33,881 nt of DNA from Vibrio sp. Hep-1b-8 (GCF_006124995.1 NZ_QEWN01000023.1:1-33881), one strand, 5' to 3'. Counted from the first letter of the stretch, positions 16,640 to 26,595 are shown. The notes: a model not told the origin generated them from the sequence alone. Numbers and translations are program-made.

Positions 16640-17434
16640 ATGGACAACCTAATCGCCGTTGTTGCTGCAATACTCTATCTATTAGCGATTGCAACTATAG
16701 TCCCGGGCCTTGTTCACCAAACAGGCATCCGTGTCAAAACTGTCTTTGTCAGTGCATTTGTTGCGTTGGCATTTCATGCTTGGCTGCTTAGCGATCTCAT
16801 TTTAGGTAGTTCGGGGCAGAATCTTAGTATTCTAAATGTCGCCTCACTAATCAGTTTTATCGTATCGCTGGTGATGAGCGGAGCGATGCTCAAAACTCGC
16901 CTGTGGTTTTTATTGCCAGTCGTCTACAGCTTTGCTGCGATTAATCTTATTGCCGCCGCTTATCTACCGAGCACCTTCATTACTCATCTTGAACAAGATC
17001 CAAAGCTGCTGATACATATCTCGTTCGCTTTGTTCTCCTATTCAACCTTGACCATTGGTGCACTGTACGCTCTGCAATTAGCTTGGCTTGATCATAAATT
17101 AAAAGCGAAGAAAGCGTTGGCGATTAATCCAAATCTGCCACCTTTACTTATGGTGGAGAGACAGCTCTTTAATATCATTTTAATCGGAAACCTGTTACTC
17201 ACCGGAACACTTCTAACCGGTTTTGTCTTCGTGCAGGATATGTTCGCACAAGGTAAAGCACACAAGGGCATTCTTTCCTTCATTGCTTGGATTGTTTACT
17301 CAGTGCTTCTATGGGGCCACTATCGTAAAGGTTGGCGTGGTCGTAAAGTTACATGGTTTGCCGTCGCTGGCGCAACTTTACTGACCCTTGCCTATTTTGG
17401 CAGTCGCTTTGTTCGCGAGATAATCTTGAACTAG
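16640..17434 (+). CDS. ypjD: CcsA/CcmC-like inner-membrane protein YpjD
   Basis: A 264-residue integral membrane protein with about eight helices, of the cytochrome c assembly (CcsA) superfamily. Its family carries the tryptophan-containing stretch GKAHKGILSFIAWIVYSVLLWGHYRKGWRGR near the C terminus, a relic of the haem-handling region. YpjD is not part of a known cytochrome c maturation set here; its role is unknown, though the gene stands beside the CorC/YfjD-type gene and ffh in many gammaproteobacteria. Confidence 0.88.
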   Translation: MDNLIAVVAAILYLLAIATIVPGLVHQTGIRVKTVFVSAFVALAFHAWLLSDLILGSSGQNLSILNVASLISFIVSLVMSGAMLKTRLWFLLPVVYSFAAINLIAAAYLPSTFITHLEQDPKLLIHISFALFSYSTLTIGALYALQLAWLDHKLKAKKALAINPNLPPLLMVERQLFNIILIGNLLLTGTLLTGFVFVQDMFAQGKAHKGILSFIAWIVYSVLLWGHYRKGWRGRKVTWFAVAGATLLTLAYFGSRFVREIILN

Positions 17435-17440
17435 TTGATT

Positions 17441-17470
17441 AAGAAAGGTGCATCTGATGCACCTTTCTTT
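17441..17470 (+). terminator. Hairpin terminator after ypjD
   Basis: AAGAAAGGTGCAT (17441-17453) pairs perfectly with ATGCACCTTTCTT (17457-17469) around a 3-nt loop. The T-run is short and interrupted, so termination may be partial. Confidence 0.7.
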
Positions 17471-17496
17471 TACAATGTTCAGTTCTTTTTTTGAAA

Positions 17497-17525
17497 TTGA
17501 CTTCACTGACAAACTAGGTCATAAA
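17497..17525 (+). promoter_or_regulatory. Candidate promoter of the CorC/YfjD-type gene
   Basis: TTGACT (17497-17502) and CATAAA (17520-17525) are spaced by 17 bp, downstream of the ypjD terminator and about 30 nt before the gene's start codon. Confidence 0.45.
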
Positions 17526-17556
17526 TTAACCAAACATAACAAGGAAAAGATAAGCT

Positions 17557-18828
17557 TTGGACGACATATCAACGGGTATCTTATTTGCGCTACTCGCGTG
17601 TCTTATTGTTATTTCAGGATATTTTTCAGGTTCAGAGACAGGGATGATGTCTCTAAACCGCTACCGACTCAAACACCTTGCCAACCATGGTCATAAAGGT
17701 GCTAAACGCGTAGAAAAACTGCTTGATCGCCCTGATCGACTGATTGGTTTAATCTTAATCGGCAATAACCTAGTAAATATTCTTGCCTCAGCGATTGCCA
17801 CTATTCTCGGTATGCGTTTATTTGGGGATTTAGGCGTCGCTATTGCGACCGGTGCCCTCACCCTAGTCATACTCGTCTTCGCAGAAGTGACCCCAAAAAC
17901 CCTTGCAGCTCTGTATCCCGAAAAGGTTTCTTACGCTAGTAGTATCTTACTCACGATTCTAATGAAGGTGCTGTCACCTCTTGTTTTACTGGTCAATTTT
18001 ATCACCAATGGTTTTATCCGCTTACTTGGCATAAAGGCAAACCACGGTGCCGAAGATCCGCTGAGCTCTGAAGAATTAAGAACCGTTGTAAATGAAGCCG
18101 GCAGTTTAATCCCTCGCCGCCACCAAGACATGCTGATATCGATTCTCGACCTCGAGCATGTCACCGTTAACGACATTATGGTACCTCGCAATGAGATTAC
18201 CGGTATTGATATCAACGATGACTGGAAATCTATCGTACGTCAGTTAACCCACTCTCCGCATGGTCGAGTTGTTCTATATCGCGATAAGATAGATGAAGTG
18301 GTGGGTATGTTACGTTTACGTGAGTCTTACCGCCTGATGTTGGAAAAAAATGAGTCGACGAAAGAGACACTTTTGCGTGCGGCGGATGAAGTCTACTTTA
18401 TTCCAGAAAGTACGCCTCTCAATGTCCAATTACTCAAGTTCCAACGCAATAAAGAGCGCATCGGTTTAATTGTCGACGAATATGGCGATATTATCGGCTT
18501 GATTACCTTAGAAGACATTCTTGAAGAGATCGTAGGGGAATTTACCACCTCTATTGCACCAAGTCTGTCTGATGAGATCAGCCCACAAGGTGATGGTAGC
18601 TTCCTGATTGAGGGCAGCGCCAATATCCGAGATATCAATAAAGGACTTAAGTGGTCTCTACCGACTGATGGACCTAGAACCTTAAACGGTCTAATCCTTG
18701 AGCATTTAGAAGATATCCCAGAAAGTCACCTCAGCGTGCAAGTATCTGGACACCCGATGGAGATCGTCGAGTTGGAAGAGAACCGCATCAAGCAGGTAAA
18801 AGTCTTTCCAAAACTGAAGTCGAAATAA
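17557..18828 (+). CDS. HlyC/CorC-family CNNM-CBS membrane transporter (YfjD-like)
   Basis: A CNNM/CorC-superfamily protein of 423 residues: membrane DUF21 domain (about 1-190) with the GYFSGSETGMMSLNRYRL and GNNLVNILASA motifs, a CBS pair (about 205-325, IMVPRNEI and IGLIVDEYGDIIGLITLEDILEEIVGE), and a C-terminal transporter-associated domain (about 345-415). Relatives are linked to magnesium/cobalt efflux; the substrate here is not shown. The start is a TTG, the only start that keeps the first membrane segment and that has a ribosome site (AAGGA, 11 nt upstream). E. coli homologue YfjD also neighbours ypjD and ffh. Confidence 0.9.
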   Translation: MDDISTGILFALLACLIVISGYFSGSETGMMSLNRYRLKHLANHGHKGAKRVEKLLDRPDRLIGLILIGNNLVNILASAIATILGMRLFGDLGVAIATGALTLVILVFAEVTPKTLAALYPEKVSYASSILLTILMKVLSPLVLLVNFITNGFIRLLGIKANHGAEDPLSSEELRTVVNEAGSLIPRRHQDMLISILDLEHVTVNDIMVPRNEITGIDINDDWKSIVRQLTHSPHGRVVLYRDKIDEVVGMLRLRESYRLMLEKNESTKETLLRAADEVYFIPESTPLNVQLLKFQRNKERIGLIVDEYGDIIGLITLEDILEEIVGEFTTSIAPSLSDEISPQGDGSFLIEGSANIRDINKGLKWSLPTDGPRTLNGLILEHLEDIPESHLSVQVSGHPMEIVELEENRIKQVKVFPKLKSK

Positions 18829-18858
18829 ATCGATTTCATTGAACCACATTCAAGATCA

Positions 18859-18888
18859 AAAAAGCCTTGGACTGACCAAGGCTTTTTA
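18859..18888. terminator. Bidirectional terminator between the CorC-type gene and rpoS
   Basis: AAAGCCTTGG (18861-18870) pairs with CCAAGGCTTT (18876-18885) around ACTGA. T-runs follow on both strands, so it serves both convergent genes. Confidence 0.88.
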
Positions 18889-18905
18889 ATACTCAGAGGA
18901 AAACG

Positions 18906-19885
18906 TTAGTCTTCAGTAACACTGAATAAGTTTTCCATATTCAGACCTTGCTTGATAAGAATTTCTCTTAATCGACGTAGGCCTTCTACCTGAATTTGGC
19001 GCACTCGCTCGCGAGTTAGATTAATCTCACGTCCTACTTCTTCGAGCGTTGAAGGCTCATGCCTAGTAAGCCGAAACGACGCGCTAGCACTTCTTTCTGC
19101 TTAGGATTCAGTTCATCTAACCAATGAATAAGCGAGCTCTTGATATCATCATCCTGCGTCGAAACTTCAGGGTCAGAATTGTTAATATCAGGAATGATAT
19201 CCAGCAAGGCTTTTTCGCCATCCCCACTGATCGGTGTATCAACCGAGCTTATACGCTCATTCAAACGCAGCATCTTACTGACATCATCAACTGGCTTATC
19301 GAGTTGTATTGCAATCTCTTCAGCGGTTGGTTCGTGATCGAGTTTCTGTGATAGTTCACGCGCTGTGCGCAGATAGATGTTTAGCTCTTTGACAACATGG
19401 ATAGGTAAACGGATAGTGCGAGTTTGATTCATCAAAGCACGTTCAATGGTTTGGCGGATCCACCAAGTAGCATAAGTAGAGAATCTAAATCCACGTTCTG
19501 GATCAAATTTCTCAACCGCTCGGATCAAACCAAGATTACCCTCTTCGATAAGATCTAATAGAGCAAGGCCACGATTGCTGTAACGTCGGGAAATTTTTAC
19601 AACTAGACGCAGATTACTTTCTATCATGCGTTTACGTGCGGCCTCATCGCCACGAAGAGAGCGCCTCGCGTATAGAACTTCTTCTTCTGCTGTGAGTAGT
19701 GGAGAAAAGCCAATTTCGCCTAAGTAAAGCTGTGTCGCATCTAAGCTTTTGCTTGATGCATCAAACTCTTCTTTGGAGTCCTCAGTTAAATCTAATTTAG
19801 TGGATTCGGTAGTTTGAAACGTATCCATCGTTTCGTCACTAACTTCGAATGGTTCGACTTTCGTTGCTGTATTGCTGATACTCAT
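18906..19885 (-). pseudogene. rpoS: Stationary-phase sigma factor RpoS, frameshifted in region 4
   Basis: RpoS directs RNA polymerase to stationary-phase and stress genes. Regions 1.2 to 3 and 4.1 are intact, for example [36 protein letters not shown] and [19 protein letters not shown]. The frame as read stops at 19034 after 283 residues: native through LARRFGLLG (275), then eight foreign residues MSLQRSKK. One T missing from the coding strand at 19060/19061 (GGCATGAG where GGCTATGAG is expected) explains it. Restoring it gives 326 residues, continuing [20 protein letters not shown] to a TAA at 18908-18906. The lost 51 residues hold the -35-recognising helix-turn-helix, so the product should be inactive. 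GGGGAGG gives a strong ribosome site. Confidence 0.95.
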
Positions 19886-19956
19886 AGCGCCTCCCCTTGG
19901 CGAGCTAGCAAGACATTACTACGTCTAATGTCGCTATTTTACTCTAATAGTAAATT

Positions 19957-20868
19957 TTATGGTAAGTAGCGTTTTGGATTGACTGACTTACCTTGATAGC
20001 GAATTTCAAAGTGCAAACGAACACTACTGGCTCCGGAGCTGCCCATTGTTGCAATCTTTTGGCCTGCTTTTACACTCTGTCCTTCGTGTACTAGCAACCG
20101 ATCATTATGTGCATATGCACTGAGGTAATTGTCGTTATGTTTAATAATCACGAGATTACCGTAACCGCGTAGCGCATTGCCTGAATAAACGACGGTGCCA
20201 CCTGCTGTTGATACGATAGATTGACCACGCTGTCCTGCGATATCAATACCTTTGTTCCCTTGATCTCCAGCAGAGAAGTTTTTGATTACTCTCCCTTTTG
20301 TTGGCCATAACCACTTGGAAATTTTGTTGTTGTTTGAAGTTGATTTACTGGCTGTGTTGGTCACTTTTTGTTTGTCGTTAGAACCAACATACTCCTTTGA
20401 TTTCGATTGATCAACCTTCTTAGGAGGATCTTTTTTAACCTGTGTTTGATTGTTTTTTGTACTACTTGGAGTAACCTTTTGATTCGAGTTTTTACTCGAC
20501 ACTGTACTCGTTTGTGGTTTCGACGGTACTGCTGCAACCGCGATTGCAGCTCCAGCACCTGTACCACCATAGGCTGGAGCATTGTATGCAGGTTGCCATA
20601 ACTTAAGCTTCTGACCAGGGTAAATCGTGTAAGGCGCTTTTAATGAGTTGTAGCTAATTATCTCATTAACATCCTTATCAGTAACATAAGCAATGAAATA
20701 TAGCGTGTCGCCTTTTTCTACCTGATAGTAACTGCCTCGATAACTGCCACGAGAAACAGAGCCATAGTCTTTTTGAAGACCAGCTACTGGTGCAGGCGAA
20801 TGAGCAGCACATCCAAATAACATACTGCTTAATCCAAGAATGAGAAGTAAGACGATACAACGCTTCAT
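19957..20868 (-). CDS. nlpD: Lipoprotein NlpD, amidase activator
   Basis: An outer-membrane lipoprotein that activates the septal amidase AmiC. Signal peptide with lipobox LFGC (C20); LysM domain (about 50-95, VEKGDTLYFIAYVT...IYPGQKLKLWQP); a low-complexity Ser/Lys/Gln-rich linker (about 100-185); C-terminal degenerate LytM/M23 domain (about 190-303). The zinc-binding His of active LytM is Asn (GNKGIDIAG), while LHFEIR is kept, as in non-catalytic NlpD. In E. coli the main rpoS promoter lies inside nlpD; the same is likely here. Two nt separate it from pcm. Confidence 0.96.
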   Translation of the reverse strand: MKRCIVLLLILGLSSMLFGCAAHSPAPVAGLQKDYGSVSRGSYRGSYYQVEKGDTLYFIAYVTDKDVNEIISYNSLKAPYTIYPGQKLKLWQPAYNAPAYGGTGAGAAIAVAAVPSKPQTSTVSSKNSNQKVTPSSTKNNQTQVKKDPPKKVDQSKSKEYVGSNDKQKVTNTASKSTSNNNKISKWLWPTKGRVIKNFSAGDQGNKGIDIAGQRGQSIVSTAGGTVVYSGNALRGYGNLVIIKHNDNYLSAYAHNDRLLVHEGQSVKAGQKIATMGSSGASSVRLHFEIRYQGKSVNPKRYLP

Positions 20869-20870
20869 TA

Positions 20871-21497
20871 CTATGCGAGGTCACCCGCGACTAAAGGAAC
20901 AAAACGCACCATCTCAATGATCTCTGAACTGAATTGATCATCTTGGCGAGTGATCTTTAACAGTTGCTGCTCTTCTGTTCCAACCGGGATAACCATAATA
21001 CCTTTATTATTCAGTTGCTCTAGTAATGCAGAGGGCACCGATTCGGCTGCCGCTGTGACGATAATGGCATCAAACGGTCCCTTAGCTGGCCAGCCTTGCC
21101 AACCATCGCCATGCTTAGTCGATACATTATATATATCTAACTGTTTAAGGCGCCTTTTCGCTTCCCACTGCAATGCTTTAATACGTTCGATAGAGTAAAC
21201 ATGATCGACAAGCTGCGCTAACACCGCAGTCTGATAACCCGACCCCGTTCCTATCTCAAGAACACGACTGTCTCTGCTTAGCTCTAACATTTCTGTCATT
21301 TTAGCGACAATGTAGGGCTGTGAAATTGTCTGTCCCTGACCAATAGGCAACGCGTTATTATCATAGGCTTGGTGCATCATCGCTTGAGAGACAAATTGCT
21401 CTCTAGGAAGGCGATAAATAGCATCAAGTACCTTTTTATCTTGTATGCCACTCGCGACAAGAAAGTCGATTAATCTGTCAGCATGTGGATTGACCAT
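20871..21497 (-). CDS. pcm: Protein-L-isoaspartate O-methyltransferase
   Basis: Pcm uses SAM to methylate isoaspartyl residues so aged proteins can be repaired. The Rossmann motif [16 protein letters not shown] (near residue 80), the [11 protein letters not shown] substrate loop and the DAIIVTAAA motif II are present. Length 208. It follows surE with a 2-nt gap, in the conserved surE-pcm-nlpD-rpoS order. Confidence 0.97.
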   Translation of the reverse strand: MVNPHADRLIDFLVASGIQDKKVLDAIYRLPREQFVSQAMMHQAYDNNALPIGQGQTISQPYIVAKMTEMLELSRDSRVLEIGTGSGYQTAVLAQLVDHVYSIERIKALQWEAKRRLKQLDIYNVSTKHGDGWQGWPAKGPFDAIIVTAAAESVPSALLEQLNNKGIMVIPVGTEEQQLLKITRQDDQFSSEIIEMVRFVPLVAGDLA

Positions 21498-21499
21498 TG

Positions 21500-22258
21500 T
21501 TACTTATCCTTTAACCAATTATCCATACTCGCAAGAGACTCATGGGCCGTAAGATCGACTTGAAGCGGAGTGATGGACACGTAACCGCGTTCAATGGCAA
21601 AAAAGTCGGTACCTTCACCCGCATCTTGTTCTTTGCCTGGAGGACCAAGCCAATAAATATCATGACCACGCGGATCTTTCTGCTTAATCATTGCTTCTGC
21701 GTGATGGCGCGCACCAAGTCGAGTCACCACAGTGCCTTTCAGCTGTTCAGGCTTCACATCAGGAACATTAACATTCAGTAAACGGTTCGTTGGGATCGGT
21801 GATCGAGCATGCTGAGCAACCATTTGACGCGCAATATTGGCGGCAGTTCCAAAATGATGTTTGCCAACTAAAGAGAAAGCAATGGCTTGGACACCAAGAA
21901 AATGACCTTCCATCGCTGCCGCAACCGTGCCTGAATAGAGCACATCATCACCAAGGTTCGCACCATGATTAATGCCCGTTAAAACAAGATCAGGCAGTTG
22001 ATCTTTCATCAATTCGTTGAGAGCAAAATGAACACAATCCGTCGGCGTACCTTGCACAGAATAGACCTGTGGAGCTATTTGATTCACTCGCAAAGGCTGC
22101 TCTAACGTCAGAGAGTTGGAAGCTCCTGAACGGTTACGGTCAGGGGCAACAATCGTCACCTCTGCCATATCGCGTAGCGCATCTGCCAGAGTATGAATGC
22201 CTTCCGCATGCACTCCATCATCGTTACTGAGCAATATTCTCAGACGTCTATCGCTCAT
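21500..22258 (-). CDS. surE: 5'/3'-nucleotidase SurE
   Basis: SurE is a divalent-metal nucleotidase acting on nucleoside 5'- and 3'-monophosphates, linked to stationary-phase survival. The N-terminal SNDDG (11-15) provides metal-binding Asp; [38 protein letters not shown] and the C-terminal [16 protein letters not shown] are family signatures. Length 252. Its ATG overlaps the truD stop (ATGA), indicating coupling. Confidence 0.97.
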   Translation of the reverse strand: MSDRRLRILLSNDDGVHAEGIHTLADALRDMAEVTIVAPDRNRSGASNSLTLEQPLRVNQIAPQVYSVQGTPTDCVHFALNELMKDQLPDLVLTGINHGANLGDDVLYSGTVAAAMEGHFLGVQAIAFSLVGKHHFGTAANIARQMVAQHARSPIPTNRLLNVNVPDVKPEQLKGTVVTRLGARHHAEAMIKQKDPRGHDIYWLGPPGKEQDAGEGTDFFAIERGYVSITPLQVDLTAHESLASMDNWLKDK

Positions 22259-23301
22259 TGGTATTGGCGCTCCACTTCGATCTCTTCAATGAGTTCTCGA
22301 ATAATCGCTGTCGCGAAACAACCAGCGTCCAGAGAGAAGGTTAGCGTTACATTATCTCCCTCGACTTCCCAACTCAGATCTTGAGGCATCAAGCCAATTT
22401 CACGACGATCATGGCGCATTCTATTACCACGAATCAATGCCATCAGATCGGGTTCCGCATCTAAATGAGGTTGCTCAAGCGTTAAAGCCTGATTATTGGT
22501 AGGCAGTTCATTGTCACCGGCCAAAGCCGCTGTAAGCTGGACATCCCCTTGCATCAACTGGCTATTGACTTGATCTAAGCTGTCAAGTTCAACGGTTTGT
22601 AATGCTTTATCTTGTAGGATCAAATCACCATCGACAGCTTGCGTGAATAGACCTTTTTCAATCCGCTCAGAAACAATGCGGTTAAAAATCCATGAACGTG
22701 CCGCAGAAAGGTACATACTGCGTTTGTTTTGGTTGCGCGTGCGAACATTTTCACGTCCCCAGCGTCTTGCCTCGCTAAGGTTGTTGCCTTGATTACCAAA
22801 ACGCTGACTACCAAAATAATTTGGCACACCGACTTTACTCACCGCTTCTAGGCGCTGTAAAACATCAGCGACATCGGTGACTTCCGAGAGAGTGATAACA
22901 AATTGGTTCCCAACCAGATCGCCTGGACGTAACTTCTTGTTATGTCTATCTGTCGCCAATATCTCTATGTTCGGATATTGAGCAAGGAACGAAGAGAAGT
23001 CAGGTGTATCACCTTTAGGTAGATGAATGCTCAACCACTGCTCTGTAACAGCATGGCGATCTTTTAGACCAGCCCAACTGACATCCTTAGATTTTACACC
23101 ACATACCTTTGCCAACTCGTTAGCGACAAAGCTGGTGTTTTCCCCGCTTTTACGGATGCGCACCATTAGATGCTCACCACTGCCAGTAAACTCAAAACCA
23201 AGATCTTCATTAACTTGGAAATGTTCTGGTTTGGCTTTTAGCTTACCTTTAGACGTTGGCTTACCATTTAAGTACGCCAATGAAGATAGAATATCAGACA
23301 T
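22255..23301 (-). CDS. truD: tRNA pseudouridine(13) synthase TruD
   Basis: TruD makes pseudouridine 13 in tRNA-Glu and others. The catalytic Asp is D81 in [23 protein letters not shown] and the inserted TRUD domain (about 155-305) are present. The ATG at 23301 ([10 protein letters not shown]) is preferred because TGGAAAA lies just upstream and the 348 residues equal the E. coli length; the in-frame ATG at 23313 has no ribosome site. It sits 46 nt after ispF in a leftward chain. Confidence 0.95.
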   Translation of the reverse strand: MSDILSSLAYLNGKPTSKGKLKAKPEHFQVNEDLGFEFTGSGEHLMVRIRKSGENTSFVANELAKVCGVKSKDVSWAGLKDRHAVTEQWLSIHLPKGDTPDFSSFLAQYPNIEILATDRHNKKLRPGDLVGNQFVITLSEVTDVADVLQRLEAVSKVGVPNYFGSQRFGNQGNNLSEARRWGRENVRTRNQNKRSMYLSAARSWIFNRIVSERIEKGLFTQAVDGDLILQDKALQTVELDSLDQVNSQLMQGDVQLTAALAGDNELPTNNQALTLEQPHLDAEPDLMALIRGNRMRHDRREIGLMPQDLSWEVEGDNVTLTFSLDAGCFATAIIRELIEEIEVERQYQ

Positions 23302-23359
23302 AGTATTTTCCATACTGAACGAAGGATTGCTGTCGCATCCCCACGTTCAATAAGCTTTG

Positions 23360-23836
23360 TTATTCTTTAACAAGCAACACAACTGCTTCAGTTGCGATGC
23401 CTTCTTTTCGCCCAGTAAAACCAAGGCGTTCTGTCGTTGTTGCCTTGACATTAATATTAGTCAAATCGGTCTCAAGGTCTTGGGCTATAACTTGACACAT
23501 AGCGTCGATATAAGGCGCCATTTTAGGGGCTTGGGCAATAATCGTAATATCCACATTACCTAAAATATAGCCTTGCTGACGTACTCTCCGGTACACATCA
23601 CGCAGCAAATCTCGACTGTTGGCGCCTTTCCATTTGTCATCCGTATCTGGAAAGTGTCGACCAATGTCCCCAGCAGCAATCGCACCAAGCAATGCATCAC
23701 ATAAAGCATGTAAAGCCACATCACCATCGGAATGAGCAATCAACCCTTGTTCATAGGGGACCTCGACACCGCCAATAGCAACGGGACCTTCTCCACCAAA
23801 TTTATGTACATCAAAGCCGTGGCCAATTCGAATCAT
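23360..23836 (-). CDS. ispF: 2-C-methyl-D-erythritol 2,4-cyclodiphosphate synthase IspF
   Basis: IspF cyclises CDP-ME-2-phosphate with loss of CMP in the non-mevalonate isoprenoid pathway. It is a homotrimer with a zinc site from D9, H11 (GFDVH) and a His in the [16 protein letters not shown] segment. [13 protein letters not shown] is the cytidine-binding loop. Length 158. Three nt from ispD, whose product feeds the pathway two steps earlier. Confidence 0.97.
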   Translation of the reverse strand: MIRIGHGFDVHKFGGEGPVAIGGVEVPYEQGLIAHSDGDVALHALCDALLGAIAAGDIGRHFPDTDDKWKGANSRDLLRDVYRRVRQQGYILGNVDITIIAQAPKMAPYIDAMCQVIAQDLETDLTNINVKATTTERLGFTGRKEGIATEAVVLLVKE

Positions 23837-23839
23837 GAG

Positions 23840-24547
23840 TTATCCTTTATTTCTCGTCAGATAAAACTCGGCTAACGCTAAATCTTCAGGTTGAGTTATT
23901 TTTATATTGTCAGCTCGGCCATGAACCAAAGCTGGCTTCTCCCCAAGCCATTCAATAGCAGACGCTTCGTCAGTAATTGGGCCCCCTTGGTCTAGTGCTT
24001 GCGACAAAGCATATCTAAGCGGTTGAGTTTTAAAAAGTTGTGGTGTTAATGCATGCCACAATGCTTCCCTATCAACGGTGTGGTCGATATTTTGTTGAGC
24101 ATTCGCTCGTTTCATCGTATCTCTGACTGGCGTAGCAAGAATGCCACCGAGTTGATTGGTAATCGCTACCTTAATCAGATTATCGATGTCATTTAGGTCA
24201 ACACAAGGTCTCGCCGCATCGTGAACCATTGCCCACTGTGCTAACTGATTACTCTCGATGTAATCAAGGGCTGATAGCACAGAGTCCGCTCTTTCCTTGC
24301 CTCCAGAGACTCTTATCACCTCTGGATTATTCGCCAAATTGAGTTGAGGAAAATATGGGTCATCATCACTGATGGCGACAATAACTTTGTCGACTAATGT
24401 GTGAGTTAAGAGCTTCTCAACAGTATGCTCGAGAATGGTTTTTCCTGATATTTTAAGATACTGCTTTGGACGATCTGCCTGCATGCGACTGCCGACACCC
24501 GCGGCAGGAACCACCGCCACAATGGAGAGTGAAGAGGTGAACGTCAT
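23840..24547 (-). CDS. ispD: 2-C-methyl-D-erythritol 4-phosphate cytidylyltransferase IspD
   Basis: IspD joins MEP and CTP to CDP-ME. The nucleotide loop [20 protein letters not shown] (residues 11-30), the VHDAARPCV motif and the [10 protein letters not shown] segment are diagnostic. Length 235. Its ATG abuts the ftsB stop, so the two are likely coupled. Confidence 0.97.
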   Translation of the reverse strand: MTFTSSLSIVAVVPAAGVGSRMQADRPKQYLKISGKTILEHTVEKLLTHTLVDKVIVAISDDDPYFPQLNLANNPEVIRVSGGKERADSVLSALDYIESNQLAQWAMVHDAARPCVDLNDIDNLIKVAITNQLGGILATPVRDTMKRANAQQNIDHTVDREALWHALTPQLFKTQPLRYALSQALDQGGPITDEASAIEWLGEKPALVHGRADNIKITQPEDLALAEFYLTRNKG

Positions 24548-24826
24548 TTAATTATTCTCTCCAACGATACGATAGAAAGTTTCACCTTCTTTAATCATAC
24601 CTAGCTCATGCCTAGCACGTTCTTCGATAGCATCTAGGCCTTGGCGTAAATCGTCTATTTCTGCGAACATTTCATTGTTTCTAGCTTGAAGATTGTTATT
24701 CACTTGATGCTGAACCTGCGTTTCAGCGTTCACGGCTTGAAAATCTGAAATACCGTTTTTGCCAAACCACAGTTCAAATTGTAGCCAGCCAAGAATCAAG
24801 CATAAGGTCAGTGCAAAAATTCGCAT
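24548..24826 (-). CDS. ftsB: Cell division protein FtsB
   Basis: A small bitopic divisome protein forming FtsQBL. One N-terminal membrane helix (about 4-20), the WFGKNGI motif, a coiled coil (about 28-65) and the conserved [10 protein letters not shown]...GETFYR end. The ATG at 24826 gives 92 residues and matches the family's short cytoplasmic end; an in-frame TTG at 24838 would add four residues. Neither start has a strong ribosome site. First gene of the ftsB-to-rpoS chain. Confidence 0.94.
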   Translation of the reverse strand: MRIFALTLCLILGWLQFELWFGKNGISDFQAVNAETQVQHQVNNNLQARNNEMFAEIDDLRQGLDAIEERARHELGMIKEGETFYRIVGENN

Positions 24827-24852
24827 ATGATTAATCAAAGAAGAGAAAGATC

Positions 24853-24909
24853 AAGACCACATATATACCACAATGTCGCTGCTGGCGCGAGATTGGGCTA
24901 TGTGGTCTT
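24853..24909. other. Long stem-loop between uppP and ftsB
   Basis: AAGACCACATA (24853-24863) is the exact complement of TATGTGGTCTT (24899-24909), an 11-bp stem closing a 35-nt loop. Downstream on the minus strand the sequence is only moderately T-rich (TTGATCTTTCTCTTC). It may end folB-folK-uppP transcripts or be a structured ftsB leader. Confidence 0.5.
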
Positions 24910-24937
24910 AGTTAAGGTCATGTTGAAAATGAATTCG

Positions 24938-25741
24938 TTAGTTCAGTGTCAAAAACGCAATAAGTCCGACACCAAGTAGCAAACGGTAAATCACAAATGG
25001 GGTCATTCCCATACGAGAAATTAATTTCAAGAAGAAGTGAATACAAATATATGCACTAATAAATGACGTAACGATTCCCGTCATCAGGAAGCCGAAATGA
25101 ATGGGCTCACCACTAGTTACTAATTTGAGACCTAAGTAACCACCCGCAAGCAGAATAATTGGGATAGACATTAGAAATGAGAAACGCGCTGCCGCTTCTC
25201 TAGTAAATCCGAGATAAAGTGCGGCGGTAATTGTCGCACCTGAGCGAGAGGTTCCAGGGATCATTGCCAAAGCCTGGCTGATACCGATAAACAGAGCTTT
25301 CTTCCAATCGGCACTATATTCATCATCCACTAACTTGGCATTTTTATCGACAAACCACAGCAGCAAGCCAAAAACGATGGTTGTTGTCGCAATGACCCAT
25401 GCGCTACGCAAGTAGATTTCAATAAAGTCCTTCATCAGTAGGCCAAAGACACAAGCCGGAATCGTCGCTAAAACTATCATCCATGCCAGTTTTGACTCTT
25501 TGCTTCGCTCTCCCTTAAAAATGGAGGCAAAGAAAGCAGAAAGAAGACTAACAACTTCATTGCGGAAGTAAATCACCACCGCGGCTAACGTACCAACATG
25601 GACGGCAACATCAAAAGCCAGGCCTTGATCTTCCCAACCTAAAATTGCCGAAGGTAGAATTAGATGCGCTGAACTCGAAATGGGCAAGAATTCCGTCAAA
25701 CCCTGAATTAGAGCCAGAATAAAGGCTTCAAAGTAACTCAT
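24938..25741 (-). CDS. uppP: Undecaprenyl-diphosphatase UppP (BacA)
   Basis: An inner-membrane phosphatase that recycles undecaprenyl pyrophosphate to the monophosphate carrier for peptidoglycan and O-antigen; overexpression gives bacitracin resistance. The signature motifs [17 protein letters not shown] (14-30) and [10 protein letters not shown] (about 172-181) hold the catalytic Glu, His, Ser and Arg. About eight membrane helices; 267 residues. It is 18 nt after folK. Confidence 0.97.
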   Translation of the reverse strand: MSYFEAFILALIQGLTEFLPISSSAHLILPSAILGWEDQGLAFDVAVHVGTLAAVVIYFRNEVVSLLSAFFASIFKGERSKESKLAWMIVLATIPACVFGLLMKDFIEIYLRSAWVIATTTIVFGLLLWFVDKNAKLVDDEYSADWKKALFIGISQALAMIPGTSRSGATITAALYLGFTREAAARFSFLMSIPIILLAGGYLGLKLVTSGEPIHFGFLMTGIVTSFISAYICIHFFLKLISRMGMTPFVIYRLLLGVGLIAFLTLN

Positions 25742-25759
25742 TAAAATCTCATCTTTTTA

Positions 25760-26245
25760 TTAGCTAAACCACATAGGAACAGGCTCTAGAACAACATCAA
25801 AATGGGACTGCTGCCAGATTTGTTCAATCGTCCGCCCATCTTGAGGCACAACCAGCTGTGGACAAAGCTCTACCAAAGGCTGGAGAACAAAAGCATATTT
25901 AAAAATATCGCTGCGTGGTAATTGCGGCTTTTCGCTGGAAACCTGTTCACCAAACAAAATAATGTCGAGATCGACCGTTCTTGGCTCAAACTTACCCGCG
26001 TCCACCGCGCGCCCCCATTTCAGCTCAATATCTCTCAATTGACGTGAAAATTCTGTCAATGTAAGTGATGTTTTGATCTCTGCCACTAAGTTGTAGAAGG
26101 CATGGCTTTCAAAACCAACGGCTTCGCATTCGAAAATCGTCGAAAGACGAATATCCTGCCCGAGAGCGCTAAGCTCTTCAATCGCCGCTTGAATATGCTT
26201 GCGTCGATCGATATTCGATCCTATGCCAACATAAGCGGTTATCAT
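25760..26245 (-). CDS. folK: 2-amino-4-hydroxy-6-hydroxymethyldihydropteridine diphosphokinase FolK
   Basis: FolK (HPPK) transfers pyrophosphate from ATP to 6-hydroxymethyl-dihydropterin in folate synthesis. The metal-binding signature VDLDIILFG (about 112-120), GIGSNIDRR at the N terminus and LPRSDIFKYAFVLQPL are seen. Length 161, as usual. It overlaps folB by four bases (ATGA). Confidence 0.96.
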   Translation of the reverse strand: MITAYVGIGSNIDRRKHIQAAIEELSALGQDIRLSTIFECEAVGFESHAFYNLVAEIKTSLTLTEFSRQLRDIELKWGRAVDAGKFEPRTVDLDIILFGEQVSSEKPQLPRSDIFKYAFVLQPLVELCPQLVVPQDGRTIEQIWQQSHFDVVLEPVPMWFS

Positions 26246-26595
26246 GCAACGCCTCGTTCGATGATAACACCCACTCCTTTAGCTTGCGGTACAGCTCCTG
26301 GTTTGGTTAAACGAATCTTAATCCAAGGCACATTGAAACGCGTCATAATCAACTCAGCAATCTCTTCTGCAACACGCTCAACAAGCAGGAAACGTCCACC
26401 TTCAATATACGATAGAACGGCGGAACTCACCTGAGCATAATCGAGAGCATCAACAACATCATCGCTTTTACCTGCCGGACGATTGTCATGAGCCATTTCA
26501 ATATCAAGCACTAACTTTTGCTTAATCTCTTGCTCCCAGTCGTATACACCGATCGTAGTAATTACTTCCAATTGCTCGATAAATACTTTGTCCAT
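26242..26595 (-). CDS. folB: Dihydroneopterin aldolase FolB
   Basis: FolB cleaves dihydroneopterin to the hydroxymethyl pterin used by FolK, so the pair catalyses consecutive folate steps. The 117-residue T-fold protein has QLEVITTIGVYDWEQEIKQKL (pterin pocket), DYAQVSSAV, LLVERVAEEIAE with the substrate-anchoring Glu, and the KPGAVPQAKGVGVIIER C terminus with the catalytic-loop Lys. Divergent from plsY across 153 bp. Confidence 0.97.
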   Translation of the reverse strand: MDKVFIEQLEVITTIGVYDWEQEIKQKLVLDIEMAHDNRPAGKSDDVVDALDYAQVSSAVLSYIEGGRFLLVERVAEEIAELIMTRFNVPWIKIRLTKPGAVPQAKGVGVIIERGVA

